A stretch of 64,000 nt of DNA from Puniceicoccaceae bacterium (GTDB lineage Bacteria; Verrucomicrobiota; Verrucomicrobiia; Opitutales; Coraliomargaritaceae), in assembly GCA_018402305.1 (NCBI GenBank), contig JAGYJE010000005.1, forward strand, positions 62,001 through 126,000, in the 5' to 3' direction. The position numbers and the translations under genes were made by a program. This document shows positions 16,669-31,192 of this stretch, in pieces. How positions within the stretch are numbered: the stretch's first letter is position 1; every line of letters starts with the position of its first letter. The notes below the pieces were generated by a model. That model was not told the origin of the DNA. It worked only from the letters and a program-made list of their open reading frames with translations, and searched no databases.

Positions 16669-16701
16669 AAAAGGCCGTATCCTTTTGGGATACGGCCTTT
16701 T
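16669..16701. terminator. Terminator after gltD, usable on both strands
   Basis: AAAAGGCCGTATCC (16669-16682) pairs perfectly with GGATACGGCCTTTT (16688-16701). A-tract on one side and T-tract on the other make it bidirectional. It lies 22 bases beyond the gltD stop. Confidence 0.92.
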
Positions 16702-16722
16702 GAAAGCAGGTGCTATCGACGT

Positions 16723-18210
16723 TTAGGGGAGCTTCGTGGTTCCCATCAGGAAGCGGTCGCATTCGCGGGCGGCGGCGCGGCCTTCGTTGATCGCCCAGAC
16801 AATAAGGGACTGGCCGCGGCGCATGTCGCCTGCGGAGAAGACCCCTTCGATATTGGTGTTGAATTTGCCATACTCGGCTTTGACATTCGAGCGGGGGTCC
16901 AGCTCAAGTCCCAACTCCTCGGCAATGGTTGCTTCGGGCCCGAGGAAGCCCATGGCAAGCAGAACAAGTTCGGCCTCAATGACGCGCTCGGTGCCTTCCA
17001 CCTTTTTTGGGATGAAGCGGCCATTTTCATTGGTCCACTCGATGTTGTGGATGTGCACGGCCTTCACATTACCCTCAGCATCGCCTTCAAACTTGCTTGA
17101 ATTGACGAGATACTGCCGGGGATCTTGCCCCTGGATAGCGGCGGCCTCTTCCTGCCCGTAGTCCATCTTGTAAACCTTGGGCCATTCGGGCCAGGGATTG
17201 TTGGGGGCGCGCTCTTCTGGAGGCCTCGGCATGATCTCCAGTTGGGTGACGTTCTTGCAGCCGTGACGCAAGGAGGTGCCTACGCAATCCGTGCCGGTGT
17301 CGCCGCCACCGATGATGACGACGTTCTTGCCTCTGGCCAATTCGGAAAACTGCTCAGCCTTGCCTTCCTTCAGGTCCCAGAGTTCCTTGGTATTGGGGCC
17401 GAGAAATTCCATAGCGAAGCGGATATTACCGAGCTCGCGACCCTCGATGGGCAGGTCGCGGGGCTTCGTCGCCCCACAGCAAAGCACGACCGAGTCAAAC
17501 TCGTCCATGAGTTGCTTAGAGGAAATGTCTCGGCCGATTTCCACACCGCATCTGACCGTGATCCCTTCATCTTCCATGAGGCCGATGCGGCGGGTGACTA
17601 CGTCCTTCTCAAGTTTCATATTGGGAATTCCATACATGAGGAGACCGCCGGGGCGGTCGGCACGCTCAAAGACAGTGACGAGGTGCCCTGCCTGATTGAG
17701 CTGATCCGCAGCGGCGAGGCCAGCAGGACCGGAGCCGACAACGGCAACTTTCTTACCGGTGCGTTCCTTGGGGATCTTCGGAGTGACCCAACCTTCGCGC
17801 CAAGCCTTATCAATGATGGAGCACTCGATATTTTTAATCGTGACGGGCGGTTCGATGACGCCGAGCACGCAGGACCCCTCGCAGGGAGCCGGGCAGACGC
17901 GCCCGGTGAACTCGGGGAAGTTATTCGTCTTCATGAGCCGCTTGTAGGCGTCATGCCAATGGCCGCGGTAGACGAGGTCGTTGAACTCAGGGATGAGATT
18001 GTTGATGGGGCAACCGCTGGCCATATTGGCAAGGGTGATCCCCGTGTGGCAATAGGGTGTGCCGCAGTCCATGCAGCGCGCGCCCTGAGTTTGCACTTTC
18101 TTTTCGTCGAAGTCTTCGTGAACTTCGTTCCAGTCTTTAATGCGCACGAGCGGGTCGCGGTCGGCGATTGGCCTGCGCTCGTATTCTAGAAATCCAGTTG
18201 CTTTACCCAT
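16723..18210 (-). CDS. gltD: Glutamate synthase small subunit
   Basis: The 495-residue protein has N-terminal iron-sulfur cysteines ([12 protein letters not shown] and [12 protein letters not shown]), an FAD-binding motif [17 protein letters not shown], an NADPH motif [17 protein letters not shown], and the end motif [20 protein letters not shown]. It passes electrons from NADPH through FAD and the 4Fe-4S clusters to the large subunit. It lies 68 bases after gltB on the same strand, which is the standard operon order, and is closed by the terminator at 16669. All expected motifs are present. Confidence 0.96.
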   Translation of the reverse strand: MGKATGFLEYERRPIADRDPLVRIKDWNEVHEDFDEKKVQTQGARCMDCGTPYCHTGITLANMASGCPINNLIPEFNDLVYRGHWHDAYKRLMKTNNFPEFTGRVCPAPCEGSCVLGVIEPPVTIKNIECSIIDKAWREGWVTPKIPKERTGKKVAVVGSGPAGLAAADQLNQAGHLVTVFERADRPGGLLMYGIPNMKLEKDVVTRRIGLMEDEGITVRCGVEIGRDISSKQLMDEFDSVVLCCGATKPRDLPIEGRELGNIRFAMEFLGPNTKELWDLKEGKAEQFSELARGKNVVIIGGGDTGTDCVGTSLRHGCKNVTQLEIMPRPPEERAPNNPWPEWPKVYKMDYGQEEAAAIQGQDPRQYLVNSSKFEGDAEGNVKAVHIHNIEWTNENGRFIPKKVEGTERVIEAELVLLAMGFLGPEATIAEELGLELDPRSNVKAEYGKFNTNIEGVFSAGDMRRGQSLIVWAINEGRAAARECDRFLMGTTKLP

Positions 18211-18278
18211 AGTATTTAAGAAGTTAAAGATCGGTAGTTAGGAGGTGGGAGGCAGAAGGTGGGCCTTAGTGGTGGACC

Positions 18279-22937
<4,659 letters not shown>

Positions 22938-23161
22938 ATCGCTGGTTTAGTAATGTGGCAGGAAGCTGCCGTCGGCAAGTTTTCAGGCTAATTTGTCGTC
23001 ATTCAAGGCAAGTGCAATACCGGGTGCCATGAGGAGCCGCGAAGTTAGCGGCTCGACCCCGACTGTCTAGGGTAAATTTCGCGGCTTAATTGGTCGGGTC
23101 TGTCGTCGGCCCTATGTCAGCACTGGGAGCCGCTTTGAAATCAGCCCCAAGCTGGATGCTT

Positions 23162-23497
23162 TCAGAAGAAGCGAACTGTTTTTGTGCGCATCGCCTCGTG
23201 CGCTTCGTCCGTGCAAGGTGCATTGGTTGGCACGTCTGTCTCGTGGTCACTGGGCGAGACCAGGCCGTTGCTCAAGAGGTAGTTTTCCACCTCTTCACCG
23301 CTCACATCGGCCAGTAGTGTTCCATCAATCTCAACGCAGGGGGAGAGTGGCTGGCCGGACTTTTCGACCATCTCAGCGTATTCCTCCGGACGGTTGATGA
23401 TATCGCGGTCCTCATACTCCAAGCCGTATTTCTTCATGATGGCGCGCACGCCCATACTCCAGCCGCAGGTTGGTTTTAGGTAAGCTATAATCTTCAT
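23162..23497 (-). CDS. Monothiol glutaredoxin-like protein
   Basis: From ATG 23497 the product is about 111 residues: MKIIAYLKPTCGWSMGVRAI, with the active site CGWS (Cys11, Ser14), then YEDRDIINRPEEYAEMVEKS and a Pro-containing strand (LSPCVEIDGTLLADVSGEEV). This is a glutaredoxin fold with a single active-site Cys. The frame could be extended to a TTG at 23533, but the added residues (MTSLKKTSSTHC) are not part of the fold. The C-terminal tail has two more Cys-poor, acidic segments of unknown use. It is probably co-transcribed with the DUF5069-like gene just upstream (~36 bases). Confidence 0.85.
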   Translation of the reverse strand: MKIIAYLKPTCGWSMGVRAIMKKYGLEYEDRDIINRPEEYAEMVEKSGQPLSPCVEIDGTLLADVSGEEVENYLLSNGLVSPSDHETDVPTNAPCTDEAHEAMRTKTVRFF

Positions 23498-23533
23498 ACA
23501 GTGCGTCGATGATGTTTTTTTGAGACTTGTCAA

Positions 23534-24058
23534 CTATGCGGACTTTCGGGCGATCACCCAGTCGATCAATTTCGATGGATCCTCTTCATAGGCCCAAGCC
23601 GCGCGAAGGAATTCTGCGGGATGGATGCCGTTCTCCTTAAAGAACCGGCGATCGCCCCCACAGCCGTACATGGTTTCGGGAGGTAATTCGCCTCTTAACT
23701 TGGCGATTGCCTTGGGCATGATGCGGGGTAGCCAGACGATACCCTTCACCTCGGCGTCCTTCGGGGGCAACGCGTCGGAAGCGATGGTCTCTGCTGATGG
23801 TTGGCCCTTTTGGACCGTCAGGAAGTAGTCGCGCCGCGCCTCACAAACCATAAGAAAGGTCTCAAAGTCCGGCTCTTCGCGCGTCACGTAATCTTCGGCG
23901 TAGTCGAAAACATCCATGGTGTTTAAGCCAACGGAAGCCAGCTCGGCGAGTGTTGCCGCGTCGAAGAAGTTTTCGGGGCTCGTCGTGCCCGCTTTGTATT
24001 TGGCGACGGCGCCCTCCCAGATCGTTTTGAGGCTTTTTTGGTAGGTGTAGTGTTCCAT
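23534..24058 (-). CDS. DUF5069-like conserved protein
   Basis: From ATG 24058 the product has 174 residues (MEHYTYQKSLKTIWEGAVAK). The C-terminal half has VKGIVWLPRIMPKAIAKLRG, MYGCGGDRRFFKENGIHP and a final D-W-V, the typical pattern of DUF5069 proteins common in Verrucomicrobiota and Planctomycetota. No function is established for the family. A TTG at 24154 would add an unlikely 32-residue leader. It precedes the glutaredoxin gene on the same strand. Confidence 0.8.
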   Translation of the reverse strand: MEHYTYQKSLKTIWEGAVAKYKAGTTSPENFFDAATLAELASVGLNTMDVFDYAEDYVTREEPDFETFLMVCEARRDYFLTVQKGQPSAETIASDALPPKDAEVKGIVWLPRIMPKAIAKLRGELPPETMYGCGGDRRFFKENGIHPAEFLRAAWAYEEDPSKLIDWVIARKSA

Positions 24059-24211
24059 AGCAGCGATTCTAACCACGGCGGTCAAAAAAAACAACCCGCG
24101 AATTGAATTCGTTCGCTTGTAATTTTGGTTGTGGTGAATTTTGATTTTCAACAAGGTACCCGCAGCAGACCACGGTAAATAGCTTCCACTCCCTTAGCCT
24201 CAGCCCTCAGC

Positions 24212-25153
24212 ATCGCAATTAAAATACTAGGTAAAGACGAAAACGGGCGCCTCAAACGAATTGAGTATCGCGGCAAGTATCTGCGTGCCAGCCGCACCGG
24301 TGGCATTGCGCTCCGAGCACAAACAGAGCTCAGCGGCATCAACCTCACCGCTAACAGCAACCACGGCTTGCGCGCCTCAACACGGGTCGCCAAAGGCACG
24401 CAGGTGGCCTTTCAAAACGGGCGCTTCATCCTGCGCGGTCGCTACGGTCAGGGACCCACCAAGCTCAATCTTTCCAAGAGCGGTGTTTCCGTCTCATCAA
24501 AGACCGAGATCGGCACAATCAATTGGTTCAAGCCACGCTATTCGAGTGCGAAAATAGGCGGCATTCAAGTCCGTGGGAAAAATGCACTCTACCTCCATGC
24601 TCTACTGGCAGTCATTCAACTACTTGTCGCCTGCACCCTCATCGCTGTTCAGGCCATCGTGATTTCAGTTCAAGTGGTCTACTGGCTGACTGTCACCCTC
24701 ACGCAACGGGCCCAACGCGTCTGGGCAAAACGCCACGCTCAAGCCATTCAAGCTGCAGAAACAAAATGGCTGGAGGCCTTTTCAACAAGGGAGGCCATCT
24801 GGCTTTACGAAAGTCTAAAATGGTGCTTCCTCCACCTCGGGCAGGGGGGCATTCGGGAGCTCCGGCCGAACTTTAAAAATCAAATAGCCGACGAACTCAT
24901 CACCTACCTCGCCGCCAGTTCCTTGCCCCAACCACTCAATTTGGAAATCCTCTTCGGCTGCCTCGCTGAAAGCTATGAGCGCACCGCTGGGGAAGAAGCC
25001 TGTCTCGAGCTTTTTTTTGACCTCGACAACGCCGCCGTCGCAAGCGGCGGTCGCAATCAACTACAGGAGCGACTGCTCGCCGCCTACGCCGCCTGCTGCG
25101 GGATCGATCTTACCGATACGCACGACGGAAGCGAGAGGGCAGAAAGCAAGTAA
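24212..25153 (+). CDS. DUF4236-like membrane protein with unclear start codon
   Basis: The open frame is protein-like from about 24212 (IAIKILGKDENGRLKRIEYR), yet contains no ATG or GTG upstream of the TTG at 24368. Residues include a beta-rich part (FILRGRYGQG, TKLNLSKSGVSVSSKTEIG), which resembles the DUF4236 motif L-N-L-S-K-S-G-V-S, a hydrophobic stretch of two likely membrane segments (ALYLHALLAVIQLLVACTLI; AIVISVQVVYWLTVTL), and a helical C-terminal region. Either translation starts at ATT (24218) or ATC, or at TTG 24368 leaving ~50 conserved residues unused, or the start was lost by mutation. Function unknown. Confidence 0.6.
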   Translation: MAIKILGKDENGRLKRIEYRGKYLRASRTGGIALRAQTELSGINLTANSNHGLRASTRVAKGTQVAFQNGRFILRGRYGQGPTKLNLSKSGVSVSSKTEIGTINWFKPRYSSAKIGGIQVRGKNALYLHALLAVIQLLVACTLIAVQAIVISVQVVYWLTVTLTQRAQRVWAKRHAQAIQAAETKWLEAFSTREAIWLYESLKWCFLHLGQGGIRELRPNFKNQIADELITYLAASSLPQPLNLEILFGCLAESYERTAGEEACLELFFDLDNAAVASGGRNQLQERLLAAYAACCGIDLTDTHDGSERAESK

Positions 25154-25218
25154 TGAAGAGCAAAAAAATATTGCTCTGGTTACTCAAAAAATCATACATC
25201 ACAAGGTACGAGTTCGTT

Positions 25219-25295
25219 GAGGGTGTAGCTCAGTTGGATAGAGCATCGGTTTTCTAAACCGACGGTCCTGGGTTCGAATCCCAGCGCCCTTGCCA
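25219..25295 (+). tRNA. tRNA-Arg (anticodon TCT)
   Basis: A full cloverleaf is seen: acceptor GAGGGTG pairs with CGCCCTT, D arm GCTC/GAGC, anticodon stem TCGGT/ACCGA with loop TTTCTAA (anticodon TCT at 25253-25255), T arm CTGGG/CCCAG with loop TTCGAAT, and encoded CCA at 25293-25295. It reads AGA codons. Confidence 0.97.
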
Positions 25296-25375
25296 CTTTG
25301 CGTCGCGTTGGTATAACTGAGCACGGCTGCTTCAGCTGCCGGATTGCGAAGATCGCCGGGTGGATGGAGTCAAGT

Positions 25376-28300
25376 TTATCGAGTTAGTTCCTGTGTAAGG
25401 GAGGCGGCGAGGGCGGCGAGGCGTTTTTCTGAGGTGGTTTGCGCGGTGCCCAGTTCTTGGGCGTAAATTGAAACCTTAAACTCTTCGAGCAGCATTTTGT
25501 AGGGCTTGATCATTTGGAAGGAATTCTGCGGATGGGTGCGGCTGGCGAGTGTTTCGAGTTCGGTCAGTTGGGTCTCGAAGGGAGCGGTGCGTTTCGACTT
25601 TTCGATATCGCGCTGGATGCTCTCGCGGGCGCGTTGCGCGCGGAGGCGCATGCCCTTGAGATAGCGGGTGAGGTGCGGGAGGTCGGTGAATTCGTAAACC
25701 GCAAGGAGATCGGTCGGGGCGACCGATTCCAGTTGGGCCCGCATGCCGGGGTAGGTGATGGCCTGGGCGCTGCGCTTTTGTTCCAGTAGGTGGCGCAGGG
25801 CTTCGCGCACTTCGAGTAGGTCACGGAGGTGGTCGGTGAGTTTGTGGATAATACCGCGGGATTCCTCTTTTGCGCGCTGTAAGGTCTGCTTAAGGTGGGC
25901 TTCGCGCAGGGGCAGAAGCGTCTCGCAGCGGAAAAGGTGGCGGCGGAGATGAGCCCAGGCAGGGGCCTTGATGGCCTCATAGCCTCCCAGTTGAACGAGC
26001 GCGGTGCCGAGAGATTTGAGCTCTTTGAGGTCGCGCTGAACCCAGGCGATATCGCGGCCCATAGCCTGCTCGGCCAGGGTAGGCCAGGCCCGTTTGGTTT
26101 CGTAAAGCGCTGCTGCCCGGTTGGGCAAAAGTCGCAGATGAACGACTTGATCGTCAGCTACGAGGGCCGGGTAGGCGCGAAGTGGAAGGCCCAACTGGCC
26201 GCTCAGGTCAATGGACTCCGGTAAGTCGCCCAAGTCAAGGGTCTGGAGGCTCTCGCGCTCGTAGCGGATTGCGGCGACCTGCCATGCGGGCACGGCGTGC
26301 AGGCCTTCGTCGCTGGCGGCCTCGTTGGAGAGCGCTCTGAGCTCGTCACGCAAGGCTTCGAGGTCACGGCCCTGCGCGAGGATTTCATTTTTTGTAGTCT
26401 CCACTTGGATACGTGGCTTCAGGTGTTTGGGGAGGTCTGCCTTGGCCCATTGATCGCGGTAGGTTTCAATCTTGTATTGATGGCGCAGGTACTCGGCAAG
26501 CTGTTCGACGAGGGGACGGTCGCTGGGGGTGAGTGCCTTGCGTATTTCGAGGGCCCGTTCTTTGAGTGGATGGAGTTGGATGCGAATCTGCTTGGGTAGG
26601 GCGCGGAGACAGCACTCAATTTTCTGGTCGAGGTGGCCGGGGACGGCCCAGTCGAGAATGCCCTGCTGTATGAGATCGACGTGTGCGATAGGGAGACGCA
26701 GCGTGACGCCGTCATCCTCGCTGCCTGGCTCGTTCCGGTAGTGGAGGGGTATCTCAAAGCCGCCGAGCCGAAGGCTTCGTGGGAAGGCATTAAGGTGCGT
26801 AGCACTCTCCGCTGCCGGAAGCAGATCGGTTTCACTGGCTCGTAAGAAATCCAGCGAGCCGCCATGGTGTTTTTTAGCGAAGGCGCATAACTCGGCGAAA
26901 GAACCAAGGCCCTCAAGGCGCTGGCGATAAAAGTCGAAGAGATGATCCTCAACAAGAAAGGCGGATCCGATACGGCGCCGGGCCATTTCGGACTCAGCGG
27001 CGAGGAGCGACTCCGCATTGTGGGCGAGGAAGGGCGGGCGTTCGCGGATGCCCGTCTCAATCAGGCCATTACGAATAAAAATATCGGTGGCCTCAGCCGG
27101 ATCGATTCGGCTGTAGCTGACTTCACGGCGGCTCAATTCGAGGCCGAAGAGGAAGCGCCGTTCGCGGCAAAGGGCGGCGGCGGCCTTTGTGCTCCAAAAT
27201 GGCTCCGAGTGCCGGATTTGAATGAGGTCGCCCGCCAGGTCCTCTACCCAGGCGACATCGATGCGCGCAGCAGTGCGGGCAAAGAGGCGACTGGTCTCCA
27301 TCCATTCACCGCAGACGATCCACTCAGGTGCCTTTGTTTTAACGGGCTTTGGCTTTGTCTTTTTGGCGTAAGTCGCCTTGCGCTGTTTTTTCGAGGCATC
27401 GTGATCAAAGAGGCCGGAACCGGGAAAGAGCAGGGCTTTGCGGTTGCGTGGCCCACGATACTGGTGCGCTTCCTCTTTGTGGGCGATATTACTGAAAAGT
27501 CCCGTCAGAATCGAGCGATGGATGGCCGCGTAGTTTGCGGATGCGGGATCCTTTTCAGAACCGCGTGAGGCTTCGCCTTTTACGCGGTACGGCTTTTCTT
27601 TGGCGAGGGTCCGTTCCAACTGCTGGTGGATGTCGCGCCATTCGCGCATGCGCTGGTAGGCGAGGAAGTGGGATTTGCAAAACTTGCGGAGCTGGTTCTG
27701 CGAGAGGGTCTCGAGCTTTTCGTGGTAGGTGTTCCAGATGTTGAGCAGGGTGAGGAAATCGGACTCGGGATGGGTGAAGTGCCGGTGCATCTCGTCAGCC
27801 TCCTTGGCCAGTTCGGCGGGGCGCTCGCGGGGATCCTGGATGGAAAGACCAGCGGCGATGACGAGCACGTCGTCGAGCACGCCCTCCTCACGTCCCTGAA
27901 GCAGCATGCGCCCGACCGTCGGATCGACTGGGAGGCGTGCCAGCCGTCGGCCGAGCGGAGTGAGGCGGTAATCCTCAGTTTGGGCGCTCTGGGATTGAGC
28001 ACGCACGGCACCGAGTTCGGCGAGCAGGCGAAAGCCACCCACAATGGCATTTTCGTTGGGCGGGTCGATGAAGGGAAAGCTGCGAATGTCGCCCAGGTTG
28101 AAGGCCATCATCCGGAGGATGACGGAGGCGAGGTTGGAGCGGTGTATCTCCGGAGTGGTGAATCGTGGGCGGGCGAGGAAATCCTGCTCGCTGAAGAGTC
28201 GGTAGCAGACACCGTTGCTAACGCGTCCGCAGCGACCCTGGCGTTGCTCGGCGCTGGACTGTGCGATCGGCTCGATGGGGAGCCGAAGTGTGCGTGAATG

Positions 28301-29248
28301 AGGACTGTAGCGACTGATTCGGGCCAGGCCGGTATCGACAACGTAGCGAATGCCGGGAACGGTCAATGAGGTCTCGGCGATATTGGTGGCGAGGATGATG
28401 CGGCGTCGGCCGCCCGGCTGAAATATGCGCTGCTGCTCACCATTGCTCAGGCGTCCAAAGAGTGGGAGCCGGTCACAGTGTCGGGCGGGGCCATCGCCCA
28501 GTAGGCGGTTAAGCTCGTGGATATCACGCTCGCTGGGAAGGAAGGCGAGGATATCGCCCGCCTGGTTATGCTTGATGATGCCCTCGATGGTTTGAGCGCA
28601 GTGCTGAACGTAGTCACCCTCTTCGCCGCTCTCTTCCGGCGGGCAGTAGAGAGTTTCTACGGGATACATGCGCCCGGATACCTCAATGATGGGGGCCCCG
28701 TCGAAGGCCGCCGCGAAGCTTGCCGTATCGATCGTCGCGGAGGTGATGACGATCTTCAGGTCCCGCCGATGCCGCATCAGTTGGCGGAGGCAGCCGAGAA
28801 TAAAGTCAATGTTGAGGCTGCGCTCGTGAGCTTCGTCAATCACGATGGCCTCGTAGGCGCTGAGCCGAGGATCACTCTGCAACTCATTGAGCAGAATCCC
28901 GTCCGTCATGACCTTGATCAGGGTGTTTGGTCGGGTCTGGTCGGTAAAACGGATTTTAGCTCCCACCTCAGCTCCAAAGTTAACGCCCAGTTCTTCAGCG
29001 ATGCGCTGTGCAACGGTCAGCGCGGCGACCCGTCGCGGTTGGGTGCAACCGAGCAAGCCCTTGCGGCCCAATCCGCAGTCGAGCAGAAACTTCGGGATTT
29101 GGGTGGTCTTGCCCGACCCCGTCTCCCCTGCGATGACGACGACCTGATTTTCCCGGATTGTCCGAATAATTTCCTCCCGCCGCAGATGGATGGGCAGGTC
29201 TCCGGAGTAGGTCGGCATCGGTAGGATGCTCTCGTCAACGACAGGCAT
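25376..29248 (-). CDS. hrpA: ATP-dependent RNA helicase HrpA
   Basis: The 1290-residue protein is a DEAH-box helicase: Walker [11 protein letters not shown] (41-50), DEAH at 138-141 ([11 protein letters not shown]), motif III TSATID, then [17 protein letters not shown] (motif VI), the winged helix/ratchet region and the long C-terminal DUF3418-type half found in bacterial HrpA. In other bacteria HrpA acts on mRNA and stalled ribosomes. Length and domain order match family members of ~1300 residues. The start ATG at 29248 is well placed. It lies downstream of the uracil-DNA glycosylase gene on the same strand (~84-base gap). Confidence 0.96.
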   Translation of the reverse strand: MPVVDESILPMPTYSGDLPIHLRREEIIRTIRENQVVVIAGETGSGKTTQIPKFLLDCGLGRKGLLGCTQPRRVAALTVAQRIAEELGVNFGAEVGAKIRFTDQTRPNTLIKVMTDGILLNELQSDPRLSAYEAIVIDEAHERSLNIDFILGCLRQLMRHRRDLKIVITSATIDTASFAAAFDGAPIIEVSGRMYPVETLYCPPEESGEEGDYVQHCAQTIEGIIKHNQAGDILAFLPSERDIHELNRLLGDGPARHCDRLPLFGRLSNGEQQRIFQPGGRRRIILATNIAETSLTVPGIRYVVDTGLARISRYSPHSRTLRLPIEPIAQSSAEQRQGRCGRVSNGVCYRLFSEQDFLARPRFTTPEIHRSNLASVILRMMAFNLGDIRSFPFIDPPNENAIVGGFRLLAELGAVRAQSQSAQTEDYRLTPLGRRLARLPVDPTVGRMLLQGREEGVLDDVLVIAAGLSIQDPRERPAELAKEADEMHRHFTHPESDFLTLLNIWNTYHEKLETLSQNQLRKFCKSHFLAYQRMREWRDIHQQLERTLAKEKPYRVKGEASRGSEKDPASANYAAIHRSILTGLFSNIAHKEEAHQYRGPRNRKALLFPGSGLFDHDASKKQRKATYAKKTKPKPVKTKAPEWIVCGEWMETSRLFARTAARIDVAWVEDLAGDLIQIRHSEPFWSTKAAAALCRERRFLFGLELSRREVSYSRIDPAEATDIFIRNGLIETGIRERPPFLAHNAESLLAAESEMARRRIGSAFLVEDHLFDFYRQRLEGLGSFAELCAFAKKHHGGSLDFLRASETDLLPAAESATHLNAFPRSLRLGGFEIPLHYRNEPGSEDDGVTLRLPIAHVDLIQQGILDWAVPGHLDQKIECCLRALPKQIRIQLHPLKERALEIRKALTPSDRPLVEQLAEYLRHQYKIETYRDQWAKADLPKHLKPRIQVETTKNEILAQGRDLEALRDELRALSNEAASDEGLHAVPAWQVAAIRYERESLQTLDLGDLPESIDLSGQLGLPLRAYPALVADDQVVHLRLLPNRAAALYETKRAWPTLAEQAMGRDIAWVQRDLKELKSLGTALVQLGGYEAIKAPAWAHLRRHLFRCETLLPLREAHLKQTLQRAKEESRGIIHKLTDHLRDLLEVREALRHLLEQKRSAQAITYPGMRAQLESVAPTDLLAVYEFTDLPHLTRYLKGMRLRAQRARESIQRDIEKSKRTAPFETQLTELETLASRTHPQNSFQMIKPYKMLLEEFKVSIYAQELGTAQTTSEKRLAALAASLTQELTR

Positions 29249-29332
29249 ACCCTAAGCGGAATTCGAGAACGGGAATCGGATCGTGGCGTTTAGGGGTGGA
29301 TCTTTGCATGGAAATGACTTTTTGAGGGCACA

Positions 29333-30289
29333 CTACTTCGGCAGGAAAAATCCCTGTTGGCGATCAGAAATCGGTAGCCGGCACTGCTCCATGACTTTGA
29401 GCATATCCTCCCAGGCAATGCGCTTTGTTTTCAGGGTACCGTTGCGCAAAAGGTAGGACGGATGGAAGGTAATCATGAGCGGGGTTCCGTCGAAGTCGGC
29501 CCAGGTGCCACGGACCGAGCCCATCTGCCGCTTAGGATCGGGACCGAGGAGGCCACTCACCGCCGTGTTGCCCAATGCCACGATGACCTTCGGGCAAACA
29601 ATGTCGATCTGTGCCTTGAGATAGGGCAGGCAGAAGCGCATCTCATCGTTTGTCGGGGGGCGGTTTCCGTAGGGCTCCTCGTCCCGCGGGCGCCAGTTTA
29701 GGATATTGGTGATGTAGACCTGTTCAGGCGAGAGACCCATGGCTGAGATGATTTTGCCAAGCAGTTGTCCTGCCTGCCCCGCGATGGGATCGCCCGAAAG
29801 CGCCGCATCCGGATCCGGCGCGTCCCCGCAAAAGAAAATATCGGCATCCGGATGCCCTGTTCCAAAAACGATCTGCTCGCGCGAATCCAAGTGGGCATTG
29901 CAGGTGGGACAGGCCATGACTTGCTGCTTCAGGTAGGCGAGCTGCGCCACGGCGTCGCCATCGGGAAGGCGGACCACGGGTGCTTCGTTCGGTAAAAGGG
30001 ATTTGGCTGGGGAGGCAGAGGCATTCGACGCTTGGACCGCTTTTGCGTTCGGCGTTGCGTCAGGTTTCGACGGCTTATCGATGAGCGAACGTAAATCCAT
30101 GTGGGCACCGGGCGAAGCGGAGCCCCGTGATTCTCTCGAAGGCAATGGATTTGAAGGCTTGGCCGCAGGCCGGTCCGCAGACCCCACGGAAATCGACTCA
30201 AGCGTCGCGGCATCGATGAAAACACGCTCAACGCCCTCGCGTTGTAGGCGACGGAGTTCCCTCGCTATAATGGAAAGGCCTGCTGACAT
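29333..30289 (-). CDS. Family 4-type uracil-DNA glycosylase with disordered N-terminal extension
   Basis: Taking ATG 30289 as start (a TTG at 30325 would add 12 residues), the product has ~318 residues. The catalytic part begins near residue 115. It has the 4Fe-4S cysteines at 127, 130, 220 and 232 (CPTC ... FCLPYLKAQIDIVC), the uracil-binding motif FFCGDAPDPDAALSGDPIAG, QAGQLLGKII and the DNA-minor-groove motif TFHPSYLLRN. It excises uracil from DNA. The Pro/Ser/Ala-rich first ~110 residues are not part of known family 4 enzymes. In motif A the usual G-E-A-P-G is G-D-A-P-D, so substrate range may differ. Confidence 0.88.
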   Translation of the reverse strand: MSAGLSIIARELRRLQREGVERVFIDAATLESISVGSADRPAAKPSNPLPSRESRGSASPGAHMDLRSLIDKPSKPDATPNAKAVQASNASASPAKSLLPNEAPVVRLPDGDAVAQLAYLKQQVMACPTCNAHLDSREQIVFGTGHPDADIFFCGDAPDPDAALSGDPIAGQAGQLLGKIISAMGLSPEQVYITNILNWRPRDEEPYGNRPPTNDEMRFCLPYLKAQIDIVCPKVIVALGNTAVSGLLGPDPKRQMGSVRGTWADFDGTPLMITFHPSYLLRNGTLKTKRIAWEDMLKVMEQCRLPISDRQQGFFLPK

Positions 30290-30436
30290 AGGAATGAACT
30301 TGGCAGCTCCTTGGCTCGGGTCCAATGAGAAAAAGATCGATTTTTACGAGAATCTGAGTAAGCATCACAAGTCGTTTCCTAAGTCGACGTAAATCCCTCA
30401 GGGGCGGATTATCAGAAGCCTCCAACCAATTCCTCT

Positions 30437-30649
30437 ATGCTGACTGAATCGCTCAAAATAGACATCGAGTTTGTCACCGCGCAAAGGCCGCTGCCGGCGG
30501 GGCTCACCCTGCTGGATGTGATGGCCCGTCTGGACAAGGTTGCTCAATCTTCGCAGACGCCGGATCGGCTCAAGCATTATTTGGAGCGTCGCAGTTATCT
30601 CAAAGCATTGGAATACTTGAAAAACCCGGAGACCCCGCACCGCCGATGA
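30437..30649 (+). CDS. Small conserved hypothetical protein upstream of SUI1
   Basis: The 70-residue protein (MLTESLKIDIEFVTAQRPLP ... LKHYLERRSYLKALEYLKN) is mostly helical and basic with no known motif. Its stop overlaps the next start (GATGAG at 30646-30649), so it is translationally coupled to the SUI1-type factor. That coupling suggests a real gene; I do not recognise the family. Confidence 0.65.
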   Translation: MLTESLKIDIEFVTAQRPLPAGLTLLDVMARLDKVAQSSQTPDRLKHYLERRSYLKALEYLKNPETPHRR

Positions 30650-31065
30650 GCTCACGGAGTCAAAAGAAGGTGCCCACGGATGGCGGCGACGATCGGTCGG
30701 CGGCTTCAGCCTTCGCTGCCTTTTCGGCCCTGGACAGGCTGGTCGGTCAACTCCCTCCGGTAAAATGCCCGCCGTCAGAAAAATCGACCGAATCCAAGGC
30801 TAAAGCAAAGGCCACCGCCAAGGGTCGAGTCGAGGTCCGTCGGGAGAAGGCGGGGCGGGGTGGAAAAACCGTCACGACGCTTCAGAGTTTCCCCAGCCAT
30901 CTACCTTTGAAAACATTGGAGGCCATGGTCTATGAGCTGAAAAAAGAATGTGCTTGTGGAGGCACTCTGAAAGGTCGGTGTATTGAGCTGCAGGGAGACG
31001 TTTGTGACAAGGTCTGCGAGCTGCTCAAGGGACGTGGCTACACCGCGGTCCGGGCCGGGGGGTAA
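30646..31065 (+). CDS. SUI1/YciH-type translation initiation factor homologue
   Basis: The 139-residue product has a low-complexity Lys/Ser N-terminal half and a C-terminal SUI1 domain: VEVRREKAGRGGKTVTTLQS, LKKECACGGTLKGRCIEL, QGDVCDKVCELLKGRGY. This is the bacterial YciH/eIF1-like fold thought to influence start-codon choice; its bacterial role is weakly defined. The stop codon is followed at once by a 21-base minisatellite. Confidence 0.88.
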   Translation: MSSRSQKKVPTDGGDDRSAASAFAAFSALDRLVGQLPPVKCPPSEKSTESKAKAKATAKGRVEVRREKAGRGGKTVTTLQSFPSHLPLKTLEAMVYELKKECACGGTLKGRCIELQGDVCDKVCELLKGRGYTAVRAGG

Positions 31066-31066
31066 C

Positions 31067-31190
31067 GATACGCTTTTAAGGGCAGGCGATACGCCTTTGG
31101 GGGCAGGCGATACGCCTTTGGGGGCAGGCGCTACGCCTTTTGGGGCAGGCGATACGCCTTTGAGGGCAGGCGATACATTCCTTCCCGAAC
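31067..31190. repeat. 21 bp minisatellite, six units, just after the SUI1 stop
   Basis: GATACGCC-containing units recur every 21 bases (31067, 31088, 31109, 31130, 31151, 31172), each about GGCAGGCGATACGCCTTTGGG. The period keeps frame, and in the +1-type frame relative to SUI1 it would encode AGDTPLG repeats. GGCGATACGCC can form a small hairpin in each unit. Units vary slightly. Confidence 0.92.
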
Positions 31191-31192
31191 AC

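Noticed and set aside
17125-18189. 354-residue plus-strand frame
   Set aside because: Antisense to the well-conserved gltD gene.
31067-31190. CRISPR array
   Set aside because: Units are 21 bases head to tail with no spacers, so this is a minisatellite.
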